From Phascolomyces articulosus (lineage: Eukaryota > Mucoromycota > Mucoromycetes > Mucorales > Lichtheimiaceae): 64,000 bases of DNA. The first letter of the stretch is position 1, and each line of letters opens with the position of its first letter. Positions 1-12,516 of the stretch are shown here, one piece after another. The stretch is from positions 124,001-188,000 of the forward strand of contig JAIXMP010000023.1 of assembly GCA_025677815.1 (NCBI GenBank), read 5' to 3'. The notes under the pieces were generated by a model, which saw only the letters and a program-made list of their open reading frames with translations, was not told the origin of the DNA and did no database searches. The position numbers were made by a program, and so were the translations under genes.

Positions 1-460
1 TTTTACAAAGTATTAGATCATAGTATATATAATATTGATATTTGGATGGTTAAACATTAATCTTGCTCCCTAAGGAACGGAATCAGAAGTTGCCTTTTTA
101 TTAATTAATTTTTTTCATGGTGCCAATATGACATAAAAAATGTAATAGTATGTAACTGCAACAATGCTTCCCCCTAAAGCACCAAAGCAATGCAGCCACA
201 AAGCTCCTTACGGCGACTGGTTAATTTAGGTATCAGTACTGAAGGAATACCTCTCCCACATCATCAAGTACGACTGTCTTTAGCATCCAAATATGATGAT
301 CATTTAAAAATATTATCAAAGTAATCTAGAAATGGATAGTACAGTTCAAGAAATACTATTAGTAATTTGAAAAACGATTGCACACATAATATAAATATAA
401 ACTGTGCTTATCTTGTATCCATAAAATGAGTAACACAAATGGTTTATCGTAGGGCCCGAC

Positions 461-1878
461 GATGCCTTCACCAAAGGCTTCCAATTCGATCGATACGACA
501 ATGCTCAACTTGAGGCAGACTGGGTGTTGCAAAGTTATAAAAGATGCGATTGCTCTATGATATAACCACTCGAAGAAACTGTTTTGTTCACAGATGATAT
601 AAGCAGAACGAAGGAAATAAAATACTGTATACTGTATCTTTTGATGTAATTTTATGACTATAGCATATTGATTTTTTTAGACTCTCTCAAAAGGACCTAC
701 GTAACATAATACCTGGAGTTAAAAAAAATTCTCAAGTTGTTTCACCATGAACTACTTAGAGTATCACCAATGTAATAATCATCAAAACTGCAGTGGCTTC
801 CTCATATGCTTCTGTAAACTACATGATGGATGCTGCATATTTTCTCGCACATTCTGTTAAAAATAAAGTATTGGTAGCAGATTCGTCAACTTACTTCCTT
901 TCTTATCTTTTTGCTTATCTTATTTTATTTTATTTTTGGTCATGGCTTTTGGTAAAACCACTCGTTGCTGATGATGATGAAAGTTGCCAATCAATTCTGA
1001 AGAAAAACAAGCATTGATAAGACTGAGTGAGCGAAGGGTTGATGGACTGAAAACGGAAATAATCAAATTATTCTACAAATGGAAGATCAGATATGCACTT
1101 TTTTTTAAGACGCCTCTTTTGTTCATGAACTTTCCATATATACGTATCTATCTAATTTCCCAAATTTTTACAAAAGAGAGAGGTGTCTAATATTTTATTG
1201 TTTTTTTTAGTATCAACAAGATCGGTTCTTGGGAAATAATGGATAACTCCAAATAAAGCGAGACTGATTACAGCATAATAGCAGCACATTCGACCTTCAA
1301 CATATTGTTCAGAGATATTAACATTGGAGAAATATTACAATTCATTATATTTGTTATATTGAATGTATGATATTATCAGTCAATGCTAGTCAACAGTGCT
1401 TCACGCCATTGCAACATACACACCATATTCGTACTTTTGTGTACCCTGTCTATTTGAAAAGCGGCGTTTTTGTACCGTCCAAATTCGTAAAGTGATTGAA
1501 AGTGGTCGAAAGTGGTCAAGAATGTGGCCGAAAGTGGACAATTTTTTTTACGGTGCGATGCAATAACTTGAAAACGCAAACGTAAGCTAGTTGTCTAACA
1601 AAACTGCTGTTCATTTCCTGACTCAAAACTATTTTTTTTTAAGTAGCGGTGAAATAACCTCATCCCTAACTAAACAATTCGGTCAATTCATATAAGATGT
1701 TTACAAGGTCGATATTGGAAGAAAAGCTTATGGTAGAAAAATCGATGTCACAATAACTTCGGAAAATACCAGTAACCTCTTGTGTGCCATTCTTGAATGA
1801 AAAAAAAAGGATACCTACAACACAAAGATAGTTTTTGCTTCAACATCCAAGAATTTATGAGTCGATAAATGCCGTTAG
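461..1878 (+). pseudogene. Decayed coding relics of a dispersed hypothetical family
   Basis: Three stretches read like protein but are separated by stops and frame changes. At 461-565 the frame gives DAFTKGFQFDRYDNAQLEAD and more, then stops. At 984-1118 another block contains EEKQALIRLSERRVDGLKTE. At 1696-1878 one frame gives DVYKVDIGRKAYGRKIDVT, a TGA at 1798-1800, then DTYNTKIVFASTSKNL, a TGA where Arg would be expected, and VDKCR. The last block resembles, from memory, a repetitive mucoralean family with an AYGRKID motif followed by a KNLR motif. Function is unknown. The two TGA codons are consistent with TGG and CGA decay. No ATG-to-stop model can be built, so I call it a pseudogene. Assigning all three blocks to one ancestor is inference. 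Confidence 0.4.
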
Positions 1879-3250
1879 TAGGATTATAGATTCCAACGTT
1901 ATCTGGGGTCTAATCCCCTAGATACGTATGTTAGGTGTACCAAAACCTAGTCATTCATCAATTACTATATATATGAAACTTTCTACTTGACGTTGATCAT
2001 TTTTCCTTGTTGCCATTTAGTTTTTATGTCACTTTTTTGCCTCTTCTACTACAGGAGAAGAACCAGATGTGAGAGCGGAGGATATATCTCCTTCTCGGCA
2101 AAGAAGAGTTCAATCTGTTACAAATTCTTGTAAACTTTAATCTATATATATATTAACGGATGTAAATCCTACTTTTAAAGTAAAGCAGCATGTTTATATA
2201 ATTGGTAAGAGTAGTAAATATTTATGTTTAACGCCCATTTTATTATATATATTTGCCACTCAGGTTCAAAGTGCAACTAGGAATGCTGCCGATGCCATAT
2301 TTTAATTTTCCTTTGAAAATACGAACCTTTACACTATATAATTATAGACTCGTATTATTAATAATAATAAAGGAAGGGTAGATAATTATTTATATATAGA
2401 TTCGGTTGTCATCGTAATAAATGAACTTCTTACTGTTTGATACATATACATTCTTTGCCTTTTCCCTCCTTTTTTTTCATGATTACGTATGACATTCTTT
2501 AACAATTACTGCTATTGAGTTATAAGAACAAGCTTCAAACCTTATATCAATAATGTGTGAATTCTTTAATTAAAAAAAGATGATTTATTTATTTATTTTT
2601 CTTAAGAAAAATATTATATCATGGAGTTTATATAATAATATAGCCACAACAATGAAAAATAGTTTCAACGATGAACATGGAGATAATGAATAAAAATGCA
2701 TATTTTTTTATTTTCAACGATAATAAATTATTGTGTGGCAATAAGTATAATTTATCACACCACCAACTTTTTTTTTTTGATAACTCATGGAAAATCAACG
2801 TGCCTGTCAAAAAAAAAAAAAATAGAGACATCCTTAATGCGTATTTTCTATTTTGCACCCTCGAGGATATGGATGAGCGGCATTACAATATGTAATAAAG
2901 ACTAATTTACAATGACCTCCTTGATGGGTCGAGACATGTGTAATGAATATTTATACTGCTAGTAGTAGTGATGGTAATAGTAGCTTTAGTAAAAATAACA
3001 AGAATCACTATCCATACAATGAATGTCAGTATGTGTTGATAATAATATAACCCGGGTAATATGGAATGTAGGGTAGCTACTGTAAACTATAATTATTTAT
3101 TTTAATATCAATGACCCGTATGTTCGGTTTTTATTATCTAAACATGGATCACTCGTAAACGGTGGTGATCTTCGTTATTGATCAGGTATTTTTTGATATC
3201 TCTTTATAATAATACGATCAAATCATTATCAACATCATCTCTTTTTCTTG
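1879..3250. other. Intergenic, no gene seen
   Basis: AT-rich sequence with homopolymer A and T runs. Open frames of 69-76 codons around 2630-2905 overlap each other on both strands, show no domain or splice support, and are chance ORFs. No RNA gene recognised. Confidence 0.6.
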
Positions 3251-4118
3251 GTTCGTAATGAAATACAAAAAAAAAAAAGGAGATAGGGGTAAACAAAAGA
3301 ACGATTCTAAACTAATAAAGGCAGTAAAAGACTCCCCCCTGAAACATGATGATGATGATCTCCTGGTCCATATTTTTATTTAATATTATTATCATTATTT
3401 AGTATTTACTATCATACTATATATATAAACACCTTTTTTAACAATTTTTTCTATTCCTTCAACTTCTATTAATTCCTGCCCTTCACATTCTTTTATTATT
3501 TTTATATATTAAACAATAACCTTGACAGATTTCATTCTATCATTGTTATAAAAACTCTTTCCATTCATTCATTTCTTTAACGACAATAAAAAAAAACAAA
3601 CCTGGTTTATATTACCATTGAATATCTTATCACCACCACGACAAACTATCATTATTTTCATATACAAATAGAACAGCAATGGCCAACAATAGCAACAACA
3701 ACAACATATTACAAATATTGATTTTTATATCATTATTACTATCTGTGGGTACCACGTTAGCAGCAGATTGTTTTTGTAAAGAACTACCACCAATATATAC
3801 CGAGGATTGTTGTATTGGTACTCATGGTGAACTTCGACAAGATTTCGGTACCCATTGTAAATTTGTCGATTATAGCAATCTTGGTGATTTTAATCGTTGT
3901 TGTGATTCATATTTTGGAATGGCTCGATGTGTTTTGACCCCTCGTTGAATTTTGTTATTCCCTCCATTCATTGCTTTTCTTTGTATCCACCTAATTTTTG
4001 CATCTTTACTTTCCTTCACGTATATACTAGCACACTCACTCTCTCTACTTTTTTTTTACCTATCGTAACACGACACCTTGCCATGATCCAATTGTAATGT
4101 ACATTTAGAATAAAAGAA
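3251..4118 (+). repeat. Tandem segmental duplication, copy A
   Basis: This segment is repeated at 5911-6703. Shared landmarks in the same order are: an A-run with GGATAGGGGTAAA-like sequence; AACGATTCTAA; GACTCCCCTGAAACATGATG followed by ATCTCCT and GTCCAT; TTGACAGATTTCATT; ATAGAACAGCAATG at the start codon; the coding sequence; and a 3' block with TTGTAATGTA and GAATAAA. Promoter, gene and putative polyadenylation signal were therefore copied together. Edges are approximate because similarity fades into AT-rich sequence. Confidence 0.75.
3679..3948 (+). CDS. Small secreted cysteine-rich protein, copy A
   Basis: Single-exon gene for 89 residues. Residues 1-29 form a classic signal peptide: an Asn-rich N-terminus, then a hydrophobic core (ILIFISLLLSVGTTLA) with cleavage likely after Ala-Ala, just before DCFCK. 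The mature peptide is about 60 residues with eight cysteines in the order C-x-C, CC, C, CC, C, suggesting four disulfides. It contains the segment THGELRQDFGTHCKFVDYS. The start is the ATG in AGAACAGCAATG, a context shared with the copy at 6329. An AATAAA-type signal follows near 4108. I do not recognise the family. The pattern suits an extracellular or wall-associated small secreted protein, but no activity can be assigned. Eight conserved cysteines and a conserved paralogue make it a real gene. Confidence 0.85.
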   Translation: MANNSNNNNILQILIFISLLLSVGTTLAADCFCKELPPIYTEDCCIGTHGELRQDFGTHCKFVDYSNLGDFNRCCDSYFGMARCVLTPR

Positions 4119-5910
4119 ATAAATAAACCAATTCACCATGAATTCCCACCATTGGTTATATGTATGTATACTCACACATAATGTGATAACCATGAATGCA
4201 TCTAATAAACCAAATATGATTTTGTATATGGCTGAGTTAAAACTACTGTCGATCATAGTAATAGTGGATAATGCAAATGAAAAATAAACCACATGAAACG
4301 TTGTGGTACTTGTGCATTTATAGTAATAAGTGTTAATTCATCAATCACTTTGAATATAACAGTAATTACCAATGAGGTGTTGTAGAACAATGCATAATTT
4401 TATTTCTGCCATCTATTAACAGTATTAGGAACCAGCATTATTACCAAGGGTTTATTCAATTTTTTGGTACATATAGTAGTTATTATTTTATTCTTGGTGC
4501 GTCAAAAAAAAAAAAAAAAAAAAAACGAAGGGCATCTTTCACAACAGTAGTAAATGTACAGGAACTGCTTGTTCATTTTCGAGGTTTATTCTTTACCCTA
4601 ATCCTCTCTATAAGTTATACTTGATTTTATTTATCTTCAACAATATCCAGCAGCTGTTATTTATTGTTTATCTTCCATTTCTTTGTTTGATGATTCCTAA
4701 TAACTCTTGTTTCTATTGGCACGAAAAAGGTTATTATCCATGTCATGGTTTTTTTATTCATAGCATTTGAATTTTTACTTATTGTATGGCATCGTTTTTA
4801 CTAAATAATCTCTGTTGAATGGTTGGTTTATGAACAATTCGACCGTGATGTTTCTTCTTGAATCCCATATTACTAGAATTATAAATATTGTATATTTCTC
4901 CAAAATGCTAGGACTGGATGACGCTTTGTTCATAAAGTGCGTTCTAATCCATATTTAATGGTTCAAACGTACTAAGCTCAATGAGATAGACAAAGTCGGG
5001 TGAGATATTTTCAAGTTAATGTACGTAAATATAGTTTGCATCCCACTTTTTAGCCAGAGGGATGATGCCAGATTTATGTTGGTTAGATTGTTCCTTCATG
5101 AACAAATGGAGAGTTTCTTTTTGTTGCTGATTCTATGGGACTATACTCTCTTTACTGGAGAATGAATGGTGTGGATTAAGCTTTTATTCACTTCTATTCA
5201 TGGTATTGGAAAATTTTACTCCCATTCCACTAAGTAATGAATTGTTTTTTTTTTTTGGGAGGGGAGGGGAGGAGAGTGTCTAAGTAGGACACTATTCTTT
5301 TTATTAGAAAAGCAAAGAGAAATTCCTGTAGTGTTCAATTTTCATTGTCTGAGGTTTATGTTATGCAACATTAGTTGCCATGTTGTTCTTTCATGGAGGA
5401 GGAAGAAGAATAAGAGAGGAGAAAGGGATAAAGAAGAACCAACATCTCATCTTGGTTTCAACAATTTGCGAACAATCATGTAAATCTCCATGGTGTTGCA
5501 TATAAATATATACAAGACAAATTATTGTCTTGGTTGTTAAGACATGAGAAGTTGTTTTGTAATAATGCCTCTATCCTTTTCTTTGCATAAAATGAGGTCA
5601 ACTTATTGATGCTTAATATTTATTGATGATTGTCTAGCCTATAAAAAAAAATAAGAGCATTCTTCTATACTTATGCTAAATAAAGGAATAAAAGTTTACA
5701 CTATAGAGAAAGTAAATCATACACACATTTATTAATAATGATAAAGTTCCCAACCTGGAACAAAAATATAAATAAAGTGCTACTATATATAGCAAAAAAA
5801 CATATAAGGTGTTATTAAGAAAGAATCTTTCCTGTATATACGGCGATGGATGATCTCCTGTCATTGATCATGGATCGTACAAGCAGTGATATTTTGCGAT
5901 TCATGTTGTT
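4119..5910. other. Spacer between the duplicated secreted-protein genes
   Basis: AT-rich, with an A-run at about 4506-4525 and a G/A-rich patch at 5255-5280. Short frames (for example 4056-4292 minus) show no protein-like composition. No gene or RNA seen. Confidence 0.6.
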
Positions 5911-6703
5911 TTGTAATGAAAGAAAAAAAATGGATAGGGGTAAAAAAAAACAAAAAGAACGATTCTAATAAACTAATATACAGATAAAGGTTAAAGACAC
6001 AGCTATAAGTGACTCCCCTGAAACATGATGATTGATCTCCTAGTCCATTTTTGAAAGACCTATTATACACTTCTTTTATTTGATCATCTTACGTTTGAAT
6101 TTCTTTCCTTCACATTCTTTTATATTATATTTATCATATCCTATTATTATACAACGTTGACAGATTTCATTATTCTATTGTCATCGTGTATAAACCCCCC
6201 TTTCCATTCATTTTCTTTAATAACAAACAATAATCGTTTATATTTACTATTGGAGCCATCTCATACTCGAGTCAACGTATCGCATAAAAACAACAATCAA
6301 CCAACTTTTATATATAAATAGAACAGCAATGCCCAACAACATATTATCCCAAACATTATTGATTTTCATGCCATTATTACTATTGGTGGGTACAGCGTTA
6401 GCAGCAGATTGTTTTTGCAAAGAACTGCCGCCAATATATACTGAAGACTGTTGTATTGGTACTCATGGTGAACTTCGACAAGATTTCGGTACCCATTGTA
6501 AATTTGTCGATTATAGCAATCTTGGTGATTTTAATCGTTGTTGTGATTCATATTTTGGGATGGGTCGATGTGTTTTGTCACCGCGATGAATTTTCCAATC
6601 ATTGCTTTTTACTCCATTTTTGTTTTTTTATCCTTTTTTTTTTACGTTTCCTAACACACACCATGTCATAGGATCGATTGTAATGTATATTTGGAATAAA
6701 TAA
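5911..6703 (+). repeat. Tandem segmental duplication, copy B
   Basis: Second copy of the block at 3251-4118, same orientation, about 2.65 kb downstream. It has the same ordered landmarks from the A-run/GGATAGGGGTAAA segment through the gene to TTGTAATGTATATT and GAATAAATAAA. Flanks differ by many small indels, whereas part of the coding region is identical (see findings). Confidence 0.75.
6329..6589 (+). CDS. Small secreted cysteine-rich protein, copy B
   Basis: Single exon, 86 residues, paralogue of 3679-3948. The signal peptide is shorter and diverged (start MPNNILSQTLLIFMPLLLLV, then GTALAA), but from DCFCK onward the mature protein differs at only two positions: Ala/Gly in YFGM-RCV, and Thr/Ser in the C-terminal VL-PR. 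All eight cysteines are retained. The start sits in the same AGAACAGCAATG context. An AATAAA signal lies near 6697. The contrast between a variable signal peptide and a nearly fixed mature part indicates selection on the mature peptide or gene conversion. Function unknown; extracellular location inferred from the signal peptide. Confidence 0.85.
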   Translation: MPNNILSQTLLIFMPLLLLVGTALAADCFCKELPPIYTEDCCIGTHGELRQDFGTHCKFVDYSNLGDFNRCCDSYFGMGRCVLSPR

Positions 6704-9085
6704 ATTATTTCATGAACCTTCCTTACTTAATGTGTACAGCTAATATAAAACCAGACTCCATCACAACATATATTACAGAACAAAAAAAAAAAAATGGACA
6801 ATAGGATCAAGTGCTCTGATAAAACTGAAACGAGTGAAGGATTGACGGTGACACAAAAAACTAGTTTTAGAGTTTCACCATGGCATCAATGTTGTTGTTT
6901 ACGTATGCTTCGTAGTAACATAAAAATGCTACTTATTAGGTTACAAGTTTTTCCTGGGTTATATGGTCTCCTAATATTTTGTAAAGCAAGTAATACCTAG
7001 TCAATTATTGTTTCTTAAGTATAATAATAGAAATAAAAAATTATCTGTCCCTAATACTTTAGAAACTATTTTCAGATATCAGTAACAACAGTTAAAAATA
7101 TACATACATACCCTACATGTTCTATTTAAAATGACATTCTTTTTTTTTACGTATAATATGTGACACAGGTACCATGTTGTGCAAGTAGTATGGTGTACAC
7201 ATTTCTCGGTATCGGAATCGTTTGGTTGTATCAACATTATCATCACGCAAGTTGAAGATCAATTCATAAGTTTACCTGCATTGGATTTTATGTGAGATTC
7301 TCTCTTTCTCATTTATATAGTTATACATCGAAAATGACAGACTCTTCAAATGATATGCATCAGTATGCATCCCCTTTATAGATAAATCCATGCACCGAAA
7401 AAAAAAGAGAGAGAGAAAGAGAAGAAAAGAAAATAGTCTAAACACCAAAAAACGGTCATTTTTTATATTATAAAAAATACATATACATCGGGCGTTTCTT
7501 GAAAAAAGAACATTCTCGGAATGAATCAAAAAAAGATGGGATAAATCAAAAAGAAAAGGAGTAAAGGAAACTATTAGACAGAGAAATATTTTTTACGTAC
7601 GTAAACGATGATACGTATAATATCGTTGCAGAGCAACACTCATCCGTTTTTGAAAAAAAGAAGAGTGATGCATTATCTACTCTTTTTTTTGCATCTATCG
7701 GAATCTAATGCAGAAAGGGTCATTGTGCATTTTCAGGTATGTATGTATATGTAAAAGTAACAACTAGATATCGCCCTGCCTGATAAAAGAGTTTTTTTTT
7801 TTTTTTCTTTTTTGTGCATCATCATCAATTTGGATCGAAAACGTATATAATTCTACACAAAAGAAAAGTTGCTTGATTATATGAGGAAAGTAATACGATA
7901 TCATATATGAATATAATTTTTCAAACGATTTCGTACAAGACAGACGTATTTATACCTATACTAGAATACGTGGCATATACGTAATAAGAAGAATGTGATA
8001 TAATATTTTTATATTTGATAGACCTAGCTAATAACACTCTCCTTTTGAATCCCATCTTTGATAATATACTCCTGTCATTCATTTTATAATAATTATTGAT
8101 TTTTATATTTCAATATATAATGTGCTAGTAACAAAATCCATCATGGCAATGATGAAGAAAATACATATATATATCATCACCCTTGATAATGTTCATCCAT
8201 GATAGCTTTATCATTGGAAACTAGGGTTATCCTAATTGTGTCGATCACCCGTCCTTGACAGGATCAAAGTAACAACAGGTGGAGATTAGCATCGCTACGT
8301 AGAATGAATAGTACTAATTACAACTTATACCAGTATATACTTGGTCGTATGTCATACCCACTCTATTTGAATGGATATTTACTCAATTCATCCCAATTGA
8401 ACAATAATTAAAACAAACAATTATCTAAATAATCGAGGAAGGATGGTGACAAATCCAAGAACCCCAGTTATTTTCTATTCACATATAAAAAAGTACCCTG
8501 CATTGAACATCAAAAAATGCTCACCTCTAATTTATTTAATAAACTTTCAACTATAAAAACCCCAAAAAAATTAGGTAAATGCTTCATGCAAAAAAAAAAA
8601 AATAAGCATAATTTTTTTCTTGGGCATGATATCAAACAACTGTAAGGCATAATCTCTCTCCCTTGCACTTCCTTTCTATTCTTAATGATGTTCTTGTACG
8701 TACCTTCCCCACAACATCTTGTTCTTTGACGGAACGATTTAACATATGCCAATTCAAATTCAAGAACGAATCGAATAGAGTTATCTTCCCTCTCTATGTC
8801 CCTTGCTGATTTTCTTTTACTCGAAATGTAAGGGCCTTTTTGAATATATATGTATCCTTCTCCTACTCTCAAATTCTCCTATTCTCTTGTCATCGATCAA
8901 GTATATTTTGTATCGAATTCCTGTCATCCATCATCATATCCAAAAACAGAGTTCGGAACTTTGATCCCGACGCTAAAATCTGAAAAATTTTAATACCGCT
9001 CACAAAAAAAAAAAATAAAGCAAAAAATAGAGAACCTGGTCTTTATTCCTGTACATATATACACTTACTGACTGTTATTACAACC
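6704..9085. other. Long intergenic stretch, no gene supported
   Basis: AT-rich, with T/A homopolymers and a GA-rich tract near 7400-7435. Frames at 6794-7000 (plus) and 8510-8872 (minus, 120 codons) lack recognisable domains, splice context or a paralogue in the window. The minus frame has a short charged stretch that could be a relic, but this cannot be supported. The last part is presumably the promoter of the Tom5-like gene. Confidence 0.5.
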
Positions 9086-9602
9086 ATGTTTATGCCACAG
9101 GTAACAATCAGGTTATTTCTATTTAAATGAATATCTTCTTACCATTGTACGTTCATTCATTAACATTATTTCCGGAATGAAATAATAAAATAGCAACCCA
9201 AGTTGACACCTGAACAAAAGGCCATGCTTCGACAACGTACATTGGGTACTGTTTCTAATTTTGTCACTGTTGTCCTTGCTCTTCGTGCTGGTAAGTAAAA
9301 AAGAAAAGGGGAAATAAAATAAGGAAACGGGTTGGTGCGGTTTATTTCTTTTTGCAGGTGGTGGTATATGTATTAGGAGGAAGAAGGTTTTATTGTTATT
9401 ATTATTATTATATTATTATTATTATTATTACTATTGTAATAATAACAATGAAGAAAAAGGGAAAAAGGAAGGGAAGGAGGTGGTGGGGTAGTGAATGGAG
9501 TTAAAATGTTGAAAGGAGGTTTATACTGTTGAATTCACTTTTACTAAAATATATTATTATATAGCTCCATTTGCACTTGAATACGTGAAAAAGTACTTGT
9601 AA
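9086..9602 (+). CDS. TOM5: Tom5-like mitochondrial import receptor subunit
   Basis: Three exons: 9086-9100, 9194-9290 and 9565-9602. Introns 9101-9193 and 9291-9564 are GT-AG, and phases join without a break. The product is 49 residues. It has a polar N-terminus (LTPEQKAMLRQRTL), one hydrophobic segment (VSNFVTVVLALRAAPFALEY), and a short basic tail ending in VKKYL. Length (yeast Tom5 is about 50 residues), the single C-terminal anchor and the Pro-Phe plus Lys-Lys ending match the Tom5 family of the outer-membrane TOM complex, where Tom5 helps pass preproteins to Tom40. The identification rests on architecture and weak motif similarity, so another tiny tail-anchored mitochondrial protein is possible. 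All exons are short, so simple ORF calling would miss this gene. Confidence 0.6.
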
Positions 9603-10218
9603 TAGTAGTCAGTCAGCCATCAAAAAAAATAAAACAAAATCACCCATTTCAAAATTACCAAATTTATAATAATAAAAGAGAGTTTTTGTGTTTCGTGTTT
9701 TCTCAACCAACAAGAAGGCATTGGCCTACATATCAATCAATTTCATCATCATCATCATCATCACACACACACATTACACACATTACACATCCACACTACT
9801 TCCAATCACACCATTTTTGTTAAAGGAGTTTCTTTCTCTCTTTTTTTTCTTTCTTCCTTCTCTCTCTTTCTTCTTGATATATCTTTTCCCCCTTCCTCAT
9901 CTTTTCTTCTTCTTTACAATATCTTTTATTTCACTTTAAATATATTTAATCATCCTACCTATATATAAACACATTAAGAAAGAACGAGTAAAGATAACCG
10001 ACTCCGTCTTTTCTTTTACATCATACAGCAATTATCTGATATATATCTTTCTTGTCCAAAAAAAAACAACAACTAAACGTTCTACTAAAAGACTCATACA
10101 AACAATACACCAAACTTACGATTGGAAGAATAATAATAAAACTTTTTTTCGCGTGTTATTTTGAATATATATATAAGTATATTTTTATATATATAATATA
10201 CCCTATCGTCTTTAACTC

Positions 10219-12516
10219 ATGTTTGCAAAATCAAAACGATTTCAAGAAGGTACTTGATTAGAATTTCAAGGTGTCAATTGAAACTTTACCCTTTCTTTCA
10301 TTACCGTTTTGCATAACAAAAAAAAAAACGCACACTTCTTTTTCTTCCCCTCCACCTCCCTTTTCTATACAATAGGTGCCAAAGACTATATTCCAGGACC
10401 AGGTGAATACAATATACCAACAAACGATGAATTAAGTAAACATAAACGTTATGGATTCTTAAATCAAACCACTCGGTTTAATGGCGAAGGACCAGGTATA
10501 TTGATGTGGAGTGGTGGAGTTTTGAAACACGTGGTATCAAAAAAAAACCATTAATTTGAAATATTTAAATGATGATGATGGTGATGATGATATTATATAG
10601 TGGAGATATCTCCCGATTTTTTTACTGGTGACAATTCCACATCAGCAGCTAGTTTATCGAGTGAAACTCGTTTTTCCACTAGTAGTAGCAATAAAACAGA
10701 AGATGCACGTACAAAGAGACAAATCAGCGAACTTGCGGCACAATTTGAAAAATATCGTCATACTATGCAAAAGGAAATCGATTCACTACAACTCAAAAAT
10801 CGTAAAATGGAAACCACCATTCAAAATATGACATTAGAAAAAGAAAATTCTCAAGCTATTGCATTAAAAAAAGATCAAGAATTGGCTTCTATACGACAAG
10901 AAAATACTTCATTACAAAAATCGGTAAATCCTTATTCTATCAATATTCATTATCTAAAACATATATTACCATTTTTCCCTTTCTTCCTTTCCCCAAAAAA
11001 ACCATTGCATAGTATACATTACATTACATTATTCTTCCATTTATTGATTATTATTTTAATCATTTTTGGGGGACCTATGGATTTTTTTATTGGGGGGGGA
11101 CGGATGAATGAATGATACTTATGATCCTATGCGTATATGTTGTATTATAATACTCATATTAATGGTCCTCTCCTACAACACACCCATCTTTTTTTTTTTT
11201 TGGGCGGAATGGAATATTATATATAGATGAGTCGACAAGAAAAGAATATTGACAAGTCGCCCAAGGTAATACGACTCCAGAAACGGTTAGACCAAATGGA
11301 AAATGAGTTGGATGTGGCCAAAGACGCGCTTATTAAAGCACAGCAAGTGGCGGAGGAGGAGAAACGAGACCTTTTATCTATAGCTGCAGAAAAAGATGAA
11401 GCGATTATCACGTTGGAGACTCAGTTAGAGACCCAATCCACTGCTTTAGTTGAATTGCAACAAAAAATGGAAAAACAACAACAACATCATGACGACGTCC
11501 AAGAAAAAGATCAACAGTTGATTCATGAATTACGGACCCAACTTGATGAAACCATGTGCAAACTTACTGCAGCTCATGAAACACTCGACCAAAAAGAGCA
11601 AGAAACGACTGTCCTGAAAGGAGAAATTGAACAACAACAACAACAATTGAATGATGTATGCACAGCAAAAATGACGCTTCAAACTGAATTGGAAACTGTA
11701 AAAGTAACACATGAAAATGAATGTCAACAATGGCAAAGCACTCAACAAACGTTACAACAAGACATTGATCAACTCCACCAAACGTTAGAACAAAAGACAA
11801 CAGAAATCACACAGTTGGCAAGTCAATTAGCAAAAAGTCAGCAGGAGATCCAAAGTATACGTGAAAAGTTACAGGACCAACAACAGGAACTGGAGGCCAA
11901 AGATGGGCTTGTACAAAAATTACATGTGCGATTTGACACATACCATCGACACGTGACTCAAGTCATGCATGAGATGAAGGAACGAATGAAATCAAAGGAC
12001 CCGACCGTTGAAATGGACCGTCTGACAAAAGAATTACTTGAGGCTAAAAAATTCATTAATCGGCAAGCTTTGAACTTAGATGCACTCAAGTCGGAGCTTC
12101 ATTGGATGTCAAAATGGAATCGACAATTGAATCAACTTATTGAAGTTATTCATCAAGATGATATTGCTCATGGTCTTGTGTTGAACACCTCTAGTTCCTC
12201 TTCCTCTTGTTCTTCTTCATTATCCTTCTCTTCTTGCTCTTCTGTAAAAACAGTATCATCCATATCACCTAATCATACCAGCTCTTCTAAACAACGACGT
12301 CGGACAAGTCTTAATCAACATCGTACGGGAGCAACGACAGGAAAACATGTGGTGATATCAACTAAGGGTGGGTCTATTTTTTTTTTTTTAGTTTTCGATT
12401 AATTAATTTTCATTTTCATTTTTTTTTTGTTAATGATTATATTATTAATAGGTATCGTTCCAAGGAATGATTCGGGTTTTGGTACAACTTCCCCTGACCG
12501 AGCTGCAGTAGTGTAG
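10219..12516 (+). CDS. HMMR-like long coiled-coil protein
   Basis: Five exons: 10219-10249, 10376-10495, 10601-10923, 11227-12367 and 12452-12516, giving 559 residues in one unbroken frame. The N-terminus MFAKSKRFQEGAKDYIPGPG followed by EYNIPT and, later, NQTTRF matches the N-terminal signature of hyaluronan-mediated motility receptor (HMMR) proteins: a Pro-Gly-x-Tyr turn and a downstream RF. Residues about 80-420 are heptad-rich coiled coil, with many Gln/Glu/Lys and Leu every seven residues. A more conserved helical block with VTQVMHEMKERMKS lies near residues 390-460. Then come a Ser-rich linker and a basic stretch (KQRRRTSLNQHRTG). In animals HMMR is a microtubule/spindle-associated protein; a cytoskeletal role here is inferred. 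The exon 1 ATG is chosen because its splice recreates GGT-GCC in frame. Confidence 0.7.

Noticed and set aside
1497..1540. GAAAGTGGTC-type tandem words resembling a short repeat array
   Set aside because: Only three or four imperfect units with no spacers; not CRISPR and too short to call a minisatellite.
8510..8872. 120-codon minus-strand frame
   Set aside because: No domain, no paralogue and poly-Phe from an A-run. Perhaps a relic, but not supportable.
9688..9939. 83-codon plus frame rich in Ile, Phe and Ser
   Set aside because: Pyrimidine-rich leader between the Tom5-like gene and the HMMR-like gene; low complexity.
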